This document shows, in pieces, positions 58,047-64,000 of a stretch of DNA of 64,000 bases. The notes beneath the pieces are model-generated. The model did not search any database and was not told where the DNA came from. It was given only the letters and a program-made list of their open reading frames with translations. Position numbers and translations under genes: made by a program. The stretch is from CAWGYT01 sp963826795 (GTDB lineage Bacteria > Planctomycetota > Planctomycetia > Pirellulales > Pirellulaceae), in contig CAWGYT010000018.1 of the NCBI GenBank assembly GCA_963826795.1, positions 482,661 to 546,660 on the forward strand, read 5' to 3'. Position 1 is the first letter of the stretch. Each line of letters opens with the position of its first letter.

Positions 58047-58743
58047 GTAGGGACGACCGTTACCGGTCGCCCCCCGCACAGATCCGTACGTGAAGAACTA
58101 CCTCATACGGCTCCTCCGTCAGGTCAAACGATCACGAAACGAGTTTCGCTACCAGTCGTCATTGCCGTGCCATGTGAGTGACACGAAATCCGGCACTGTG
58201 TCCGGCATGTCCACGGCAGATCGACAACAGTTCCCTTCGGTGACTCCCTTTCCTCGACGGACTCCGCCACTGCGGATGCAGTTTTGTTCGCCCGCGTCGT
58301 CAGTAATACGAAGTCATCTGACTTCCCATCCACGTCCATGCCAGCCGTGCCCTCAGTGAGGTTCGCTGACCGTCCTCGACGTCGCCGCCAAGGAGCCGAT
58401 GGGATCTCCCGGTTCTCGCGCTTGGAGTTTCCATACATGCACCAGGTCTTCGACTCCGTCGCGTCCGCGGGGTGCTCGCCAGCGAGCGCACCCAACGGTG
58501 TTGCCTTCCGCCACCTGAACGACGTCGGCACACGAGATGAAAATCTTTCGGAGCTCAATACTGGGCCTGCGTGTACCCCTGCCGTTGCTACACCCAACGT
58601 GTTACCACGATCAGCGTACGACTCAGGGCCAGCGTGCCTGGCTAGGGCTTCGCTGTAAGACTCTTTCATTCTCAACTCCAAGCCGGTTTATCCCGGCGCT
58701 TTCTCAGGTCTCTTTTTCGAGGCAACTTACGGCAAATGCGCAG
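58047..58743 (-). mobile_element. ORF-less group II intron remnant
   Basis: On the minus strand the 5' part from about 58743 reads CTGCGC..., then GCGCCGGGATAAACCGGCT and a segment translatable as MKESYSEALARHAGPES (58673 downward), which is the familiar domain I region found in front of intron-encoded ltrA genes. The 3' end has domain V (58081-58113) and a domain VI hairpin, with CTAC as the 3' terminus near 58047. The reverse transcriptase/maturase that should occupy domain IV is missing: only about 700 nt lie between the ends. The 5' boundary is uncertain by a few bases. It is flanked by the short repeat array on its 5' side. Confidence 0.75.
58081..58113 (-). ncRNA. Group II intron domain V
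   Basis: A 33-nt hairpin on the minus strand starting GAGCCGTATGAGG and ending CACGTACGGATC. The lower stem pairs GAGCCGTA with TACGGATC (one G-A mismatch). The CG bulge sits at its usual place. The upper stem TGAGG/CTTCA closes a TAGTT loop. This is the catalytic element of group II introns. Confidence 0.85.
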
Positions 58744-58773
58744 AAGGTGATGTGAGGGGCATCGAGTGGCGGG

Positions 58774-59101
58774 TCTGGAGCTTTCTTTGATAGACCGTCT
58801 GGAGTTTTCTGGAGTTTTCGTCCTTTGATAGACCGTCTGGAGTTTTCGTCTTGTCCTTTGATAGACCGTCTGGAGTTTTCGTCTGCGTCTAAGTTCCTCT
58901 AAGTTCCTCTAAGACGGTCTACTTCCGTGCCCTCATCGCCGCCGGTCACGCCTGCGGCTACCTTGTGCTGCCGAATGACTCTGGAGCCGGTAGACCGTCT
59001 TGGACTTGTTTGTCTTGGACTTGTTTTTGTAGACCGTCTTGGACTTGTTGTCGTCTTGGACTTGTTGTCTTGGACTTGTTTTGGACTTGTTCAGACCGTC
59101 T
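58774..59101. repeat. Array of AGACCGTCT, CTGGAGTTTTC and TTGGACTTGTT motifs
   Basis: AGACCGTCT occurs at 58792, 58830, 58863, 58992, 59031, 59093 and later 59352; its reverse complement AGACGGTCT at 58912 and 59272. CTGGAGTTTTC occurs at 58799, 58809, 58837 and 58870. TTGGACTTGTT occurs at 59000, 59015, 59039, 59056, 59070, 59081 and later at 59360 and 59381. Spacings are irregular (11-24 bp), unlike CRISPR or a simple satellite. Confidence 0.8.
58908..59010. repeat. 103-bp direct repeat, copy 1, enclosing an 89-bp inverted-repeat element
   Basis: Identical to 59268-59370 over 103 bp. Inside, 58912-58922 (AGACGGTCTAC) and 58990-59000 (GTAGACCGTCT) are perfect 11-bp terminal inverted repeats around 67 bp. 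This gives the element the form of a miniature transposable element. Confidence 0.85.
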
Positions 59102-59121
59102 CAATCCTGTTTCTTCCGTTG

Positions 59122-59230
59122 CGTAGCCCCGCTCGCGGAGAGCGGGGGTGGCGCGGCGTGGATGCGAGGCCTGCATGGCGAGATCGGCTGGGGGACGGGT
59201 TCGCCCCCCGTCTGCGCGACGGGGGCTACG
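59122..59230. repeat. 109-bp palindromic element
   Basis: The outer ends CGTAGCCCC and GGGGCTACG are perfect inverted repeats. Internal GC hairpins (CCCCGCTCGCGGAGAGCGGG and CCCCGTCTGCGCGACGGGG) would give a branched structure. It lies between the two 89-bp elements. Confidence 0.75.
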
Positions 59231-59267
59231 GCGCGACGGGGGCCACGAAGCCAATCTAAGAAGCCAA

Positions 59268-59370
59268 TCTAAGACGGTCTACTTCCGTGCCCTCATCGCC
59301 GCCGGTCACGCCTGCGGCTACCTTGTGCTGCCGAATGACTCTGGAGCCGGTAGACCGTCTTGGACTTGTT
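59268..59370. repeat. 103-bp direct repeat, copy 2
   Basis: Exact second copy of 58908-59010, offset by 360 bp. Terminal inverted repeats are at 59272-59282 and 59350-59360. The neighbouring sequence diverges immediately on both sides. Confidence 0.85.
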
Positions 59371-59393
59371 GCTTGTTGTCTTGGACTTGTTGG

Positions 59394-59489
59394 ACTCAGC
59401 AGCGGCATCAACTTGTCGAAATACTTAAGCCCTTGGATGTTCTGAGACGCGATCTGCTTGCGAGCTTTTCGCTTCCGCGGAGACGACAT
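59394..59489 (-). pseudogene. IS4-like transposase N-terminal fragment
   Basis: ATG 59489 opens SPRKRKARKQIASQNIQGLK followed by YFDKLMPLL, which resembles the N-terminus of planctomycete IS4-type transposases (basic stretch, then NIQG-KxxxKLLPLL). Similarity stops at 59394, where the TTGGACTTGTT array begins. Everything downstream, including the catalytic domain, is absent. Confidence 0.6.
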
Positions 59490-59600
59490 GGACCGCTTCC
59501 TGCCAAAACGACACGCCTTGACGCACGGCGCTTTAAAGGCGCAATTGCCGTGCCAAAGTAAGCGAAAATAAGTCGAGCAAAAAGTGTGCCGAACAGGATT

Positions 59601-59640
59601 GCCTGCGGCCACCTTCTCCCGCACGGGGGAGAAGGGACAC
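59601..59640. repeat. CCTTCTCCC hairpin of the CCCTCATCCGG repeat family
   Basis: CCTTCTCCC (59612-59620) pairs with GGGAGAAGG (59627-59635). The same hairpin follows the tandem repeat at 10875-10898. Confidence 0.7.
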
Positions 59641-59669
59641 GCGTTGGTCGCCGTTCACATCCGGTGCGG

Positions 59670-60632
59670 TCACTTCAGCTGGTACTGTGGATTGTCCGCG
59701 CTAAAGTCGGCGTCGGTCAGGCCCGGATTCAGCTGCAGCTTGCGGTACGTGTACTGTTCCAACAGCAGCGGCTCAAGCCCCGGTTCCGGTGGCCAGCCAT
59801 ACGACTCGAAATGGACCGGCAGGTTCAGCTCCCGATCCACGAAAACTCGTGCCTGATAGAAGTCCGGGCTGACCTCTTGCGAGCCATGCGTGACGATGAT
59901 CCCCAGTGCGGGGCGGTCGGCGATCTTCGCGTCGGGCAAGAATTCCACGGCGCACGAGGCCGTGAGATTGCTGCGGACCGTTTCGATCAAGCGATAGAGG
60001 AGATTTTCGATTCCAAATTCCGTAATCGGATAACGGTTGCCACGCATCGCCAGTTCGCCGAACGGATCGACGCGAGTCGTGACGAAGGCAAAGCGAGTGC
60101 CGCCCCGACGCGTGAGCATTTGCCCCTCGTCGGCGCCTTCCACGTAAAGCACTTCTCGCCCGCGCACCGAATCGGGCTTGAGGAACTTCAGGTAGATGCT
60201 GAGCGGGACCAGGACCTGCTCACCTTCCTGCCGTCGATGCCGCACCTTGGCATAAATGAATTCGTGCGGCCGCAAACGTCCCTCGACCCGTTCGCGGCGA
60301 ACCATGACACAGGTGTAGTCCCGAACTTCGCTGCTGAACTGGTCAAAACTGTCCATCGCCATCGTGAGGACGGTTTGCAGCGAACCCGCCCCATCCGGCG
60401 GACGGACGCCATCCGGCGGACGGGCCCCATCCAGTCCACCGGCCCGATCCAGTCGACCGGTTCGGTCGACCGCGCCCGTCGGCCCGGCGGGCGTCGGTAG
60501 CTTCCTCACGGTCCGAGCGGTCGCTTCGCCCGTCTGGGCGTGGCAAGTTCGCGAGGAGTTGCCGTCCCAGTCGGCCATGCCACTCCCGCACGTCGCCACC
60601 ACGATCGCCAGAACCCGGCGCACGAAGGCCAC
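59670..60632 (-). CDS. DUF1571 domain protein
   Basis: 320 residues from GTG 60632. An N-terminal signal-like segment (VLAIVVATCGSGMA) is followed by a low-complexity Gly/Arg/Pro/Asp stretch (about residues 45-80) encoded by short repeats. The DUF1571 core is then clear: VRDYTCVMVRRERVEGRLRP, VPLSIYLKFLKPDSVRGREV and REVLYVEGADEGQMLTRRGG. DUF1571 is a planctomycete-enriched secreted family of unknown function. The frame is intact. Confidence 0.88.
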   Translation of the reverse strand: MAFVRRVLAIVVATCGSGMADWDGNSSRTCHAQTGEATARTVRKLPTPAGPTGAVDRTGRLDRAGGLDGARPPDGVRPPDGAGSLQTVLTMAMDSFDQFSSEVRDYTCVMVRRERVEGRLRPHEFIYAKVRHRRQEGEQVLVPLSIYLKFLKPDSVRGREVLYVEGADEGQMLTRRGGTRFAFVTTRVDPFGELAMRGNRYPITEFGIENLLYRLIETVRSNLTASCAVEFLPDAKIADRPALGIIVTHGSQEVSPDFYQARVFVDRELNLPVHFESYGWPPEPGLEPLLLEQYTYRKLQLNPGLTDADFSADNPQYQLK

Positions 60633-61358
60633 GACGGGCGACGAAGGCCAAGGACCGGCAGCGGAATTGGGCTGAGTGATCGAAATGAGACCGACGAAGC
60701 GGGCGCGACATTCAACCCGGAGTTCATGAACCAGAACATGGTCTCGCTCTCTCTTTCGACTTCCGAACGAAAGCTCACAAGAGAAAATGCCGGCCGGTCC
60801 GTCGCCAACTCGATGGTACTCGAAACGATGGGTAACAAATCGACGGACTCGCCGTCAAGCACGTCGCCGTGCCTTGATCGCGCAAAACGCCAGAATTGAA
60901 GTCGCCCTGAACGAATCTAGCGAATGGTCGGAAAAGGAGTAGTTTCTTCCCTACGGATCCGGCGCCATCCAGTTCGGCGGCACGGGAACTCGGGTCCACG
61001 ATGCCCACAAGAGTCGGCCGATCGCGCTGTTGAAAAGGGGGGGTTGCAAAACAGACAAGACAGGAGAAAGGAGCGGAACCACGATCGCGATTCCGCTCAA
61101 ACGTAGCTCAACTTTCGCTTTTTGAGCGACGTGCCTCCGAAGAGATGGGCGGCGACGACCGCCCGTGTGGCCGGAGGTCGGGCGAGCTACTTTCGTTCCC
61201 GGTGCCCCCGGAACACAATAAAGGGTCCAGCGCCAGCGAGGCGCCGCCTTGCCATTCCCCGCCTGACACCTTTTGACACCCAACGTGGGAGTCGCGGACG
61301 CGCGACGATCAGAAGATGTCTTGCACGTCGCCACCACACCGCCCAAGTCACAGCCCCC
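60633..61358. other. 726-bp gene-free region upstream of the kinase
   Basis: No convincing gene. A perfect 8-bp hairpin (GAGCGGAA/TTCCGCTC, 61071-61098) is followed by a weaker GCTCAA/TTGAGC stem. Neither is followed by a T run, so I do not call a terminator. Confidence 0.5.
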
Positions 61359-63395
61359 ATGAACGATCCCAATTTCAACCGGCAGCTCGGCCCCTACCGC
61401 CTGCAGCACGTCGTCGGCCGGGGAGGGATGGGCACGGTCTACGCGGCCCGCGACGAACAACTCGGCAAAAATCGCCGCCGTCAAACTGCTTTCGCCCGTG
61501 CTCGCGACGGATGAGAGTTTTCGTGAGCGGTTCATCGCCGAAATCGAGTCGCTGAAGAAACTTCGCCACCCGAATATCGTGCAGCTCTACGGGTATGGCG
61601 AGCAGGACGGGCAGCTTTTCTACGCCATGGAATTAATCGTCGGCAACAGCCTCCAGGGCGAATTGCAGCATGGCCGCCGGTTTACTTGGCGAGAGGTCAG
61701 CGCAAATCGCCGTCGAGGTGTGCGCCGCGTTGAAGCACGCCCATGATCATGGAATCATCCACCGCGACTTGAAGCCGGCCAACCTGCTGTACGCGCGGGA
61801 CGAGTCGGTCAAGCTACTGGACTTCGGCATCGCGAAACTGTTCGGCAACACGGGCATCACGACGGGCAGCGTGATGGGAACGGCCGACTACATGGCGCCC
61901 GAGCAGGCCGAGGGCAAGCCCGTCGGCCCACGCACGGATCTGTACAGCCTGGGATGCGTGATGTACGCCCTGCTCGCGGGTCGACCTCCTTTCTCGGGCA
62001 AATCGGTCCCCGAAGTCGTCCACAAGGTCCGGTTCGAGTCGCCGATTCCAATCGGCGCGGCTCGCCAGCGACGTGCCCGTCGAACTGGAACATTTGATCG
62101 ATCAGTTGCTGGAAAAGAATCCGCAGAAGCGAATTCCCACGGCACTTGCCGCCTCTCACCGGCTGCGGGCCATGGAACACGCCCTTTCGGTCCGCCCGCC
62201 CCCGGTCCGACGCCGGATGACATCGACACCTCCGTGTCACGGCCACCCGCCAGCGATCTGACCCACGCCGACAAGACCACTGGCCAGCCGACCGTTCGGC
62301 TGGACGACCACGCCCAGCACGCCGAAGATCAGCTGAACCGCGTCACGGTCACCACGCGCGAGTCCGAGGCGGAAAGCGGGCCGAATCATTTCACGCTGGT
62401 CGATGACGAACGGGCGACTCGCGAGCCGACCTCGCGGCGTTGGCAGGCCGCGGCCAGCTTCGTGTTGCTGCTGGCCGCGGGATGGATCGGCTATCTCGGC
62501 GTTCCGCGAATTCACGCGGCCGTCCACGGCGGACGAACTGTACGCCAAGCTACTTGAGGCGGCGAAGACGGAGGACGCGCAAGCGCAGCAAGACGTGCGG
62601 ACTCAAAGCGAGACGTTCCTCGCAAGTTTCCCGGCAGATCCCCGCTCGCTCGAAGTAAAACGCCTGCAGCATGAGGCCGATCTGGGGCTTCTCCAACGCC
62701 GCCTGGAAGCCAAAGCTCGACAGCGGAACCCCCAAAGCGACGCCCCGCTGGAAGCCTGGCTCGTGGAGATCCTCCGCGAGCTGAGGCGGGATCCCGATCA
62801 GGCGGCGCAGCGGCTGCAGGCCCTGGTCGACCTGAACGCAGGCAAGGAGCCGCGGGAGAAGACCGAATCCAACTTGCTGGAGTTGGCCCAGCGGCAGCTC
62901 GCGCGGCTGCGGGAGGGGCAAGCGGCCGAGGCCAAGGTGCACGGCCCCCTGATGGAACAACGCGTGGCCGAGGCGCGAGCCCTGGCCGATTCGAATCCTG
63001 AACTGGCAGGCAAGATCTGCCGAGCCCTGATCAAGTTGTACGGTTCCAAACCCTGGGCTGAGATCTGGGTCGCGCAGGCCCGCGAGATGCTCGGCCGAAT
63101 TGCCGGCCGAACACCCACTGCAAACCACGCGTCGGCGACGACGCCGGATCTTCGTGACCACGCGGCCAGGGCCCGCCGGCAATTCGCCCCCGTTCCGAGG
63201 GTGGATCGATCCTCGCCGTACGAGTCCGCGGAGGGCGGTTTCCCGTCAATTTGCTTGGCGACCCCCCAGCCTTGCCTTAACATGAAGTTCACGGTTGACG
63301 GAACAGAGGTAAAAAAGCCGGCGGACTGGCGAACCGGGGCAAGAGGCGATAAATGCAAACCAAGCGCATTGGGGCAGGCCTGCCGGCCTTCTTGA
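61359..63395 (+). pseudogene. Serine/threonine protein kinase, reading frame broken about five times
   Basis: About 670 residues if repaired. ATG 61359 opens LQHVVGRGGMGTVYAARDEQ (Gly loop). The frame then changes near 61470 (extra A), where the VAIK-type lysine follows. It changes again near 61697 (extra base), after which come HGIIHRDLKPANLLYA, LLDFGIAKLFG and MGTADYMAPEQ. Further shifts occur near 62060, 62210 and 62530. A TM helix (AASFVLLLAAGWIGYLG) lies before a helical domain (LEVKRLQHEADLGLLQRRLE). The kinase core is otherwise well conserved, so the breaks may be sequencing errors; true decay cannot be excluded. The exact end is uncertain because the last frame overlaps the next gene by 43 bp. 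Confidence 0.8.
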
Positions 63396-64000
63396 GGCGG
63401 GCTGTGGACTCGTGCCTCGACCTTGATCGATGGCTCTTCGGGGCCCGGCAGGCGAGTCCGATACAACTCACATGGGGAAACCAGCACGCGGGAGGGACCC
63501 GCCGGCGGTCGCGTCGAAAAGCGAGGTCAACGCGCTGCAAAGCGCTGGAATCACGTCAGTTGCTGACCGTGGTCATCAGCGAATTCATGGCGTCCAACGA
63601 CTCGACGCTCTCGGACAACGACGGGGAGTGGTCGGACTGGATCGAGTTGCACAACAACGGGCCGACGTCCGTCAATCTGGACGGCTGGTTCCTGACCGAT
63701 CGGGCCGCCAATCTCGGCAAGTGGCGATTGCCGGCGGTCCGTGTCGGGCCGGACCAGTACCTGCTTGTTTTCGCGTCGGAGAAGGACCGCGGCTGACCCG
63801 CAGCAGCCGCTGCACACGAATTTTAAATTGGGGGCTGACGGCGAGTACCTCGCGTTGGTGCGTCCGGATCGGATCTCGGTCGAGTTCGCCTATGCGCCCG
63901 AGTTTCCGCCGCAGACCAACGACGTCTCCTATGGCTTGAGCCCGAATGGCAGCGAGCGGGGATTCTTTCGGACTCCCACGCCGGGCCAGCCCAACGCGGA
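63353..64000 (+). CDS. Surface protein with lamin-tail domain (partial, one apparent frameshift)
   Basis: Starts at ATG 63353 and runs off the window. CKALESRQLLTVVISEFMAS combines the planctomycete extracellular N-terminal motif LESRQLL with the first strand of a lamin-tail domain; EWSDWIELHNNGPTSVNLDG is the domain core. The first frame stops at 63796, but GADGEYLALVRPDRISVEFA continues in another frame to the window end; one extra G near 63793 explains it. Lamin-tail proteins with this start are usually long, secreted and often carry CotH-kinase domains further on. Confidence 0.85.

Noticed and set aside
58124..58681. Protein-like reading frame in the intron region
   Set aside because: The translation (MKESYSEALARHAGPES...) is the well-known spurious peptide from group II intron domain I; the functional product is RNA.
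58774..59391. CRISPR array
   Set aside because: Repeats are 9-11 bp with irregular spacers and occur in both orientations; there are no cas genes nearby.
60506..60862. Small genes upstream of DUF1571
   Set aside because: Open frames on both strands lack a ribosome site or motifs, and they overlap the DUF1571 start.
1..64000. tRNA or rRNA genes
   Set aside because: No cloverleaf with a GTTCGANTC arm and proper acceptor pairing was found; isolated TTCGAATC strings lie inside coding sequence.

Overview
The window is a G+C-rich bacterial chromosome segment, almost certainly from a planctomycete of the Pirellulales type. The family content shows this: a DUF1501 gene paired with DUF1549/DUF1553, a PVC-type CxxCH haem protein joined to a sugar-dehydrogenase-like propeller, a Tat-exported Gfo/Idh/MocA oxidoreductase, a BBP7 outer-membrane barrel, DUF1571, large surface proteins with N-terminal LEGRRLL or LESRQLL motifs, and a PEP-CTERM protein. 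No rRNA, tRNA or CRISPR array was recognised.

Layout. 1-13.5 kb: planctomycete secreted or catabolic genes (DUF1501, DUF1549/1553, Gfo/Idh/MocA, PQQ-like propeller, LRR-PDZ, CxxCH protein) with a GNAT, two SDR epimerases and an rRNA-methyltransferase-like gene. 13.7-22 kb, minus strand: an envelope cluster of a SecA paralogue, a GAF-HlyD membrane protein, a free HlyD adaptor, a PqqD-like/M50/HlyD fusion and a DUF3467 protein. This is the best candidate for an undescribed system. 22.4-28.6 kb: a BBP7 barrel and two convergent surface proteins that share a paralogous module but differ in their anchors. 29.1-35.4 kb, minus strand: lepA, two zinc-ribbon signal peptidases I, lptB and a membrane J-domain protein, apparently one operon. 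35.5-44.3 kb: metabolism (ROK kinase, NadD-like, LarA-like racemase, NUDIX, SixA, PPK1, acyl-CoA ligase). 45-52.8 kb: signalling and membrane stress (hybrid histidine kinase, DinB, REC-ATPase-FHA protein, and a AAA+ ATPase next to PspA, resembling Vps4 with ESCRT-III). 53-57.7 kb: TlpA lipoprotein, LarC, a receiver protein and a GT2. 57.7-59.7 kb: a gene-free repeat graveyard with an ORF-less group II intron remnant, two copies of an 89-bp element with perfect 11-bp terminal inverted repeats, short-motif arrays and a transposase fragment. 59.7-64 kb: DUF1571, a Ser/Thr kinase broken by several frameshifts, and the start of a lamin-tail-domain surface protein.

Frameshifts. At least a dozen otherwise well conserved genes change frame once, and the kinase about five times. 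Several of these are cured by removing one base. I read most of them as assembly or sequencing indels, not true pseudogenes, so such genes are given as one feature spanning both frames with the shift position stated.
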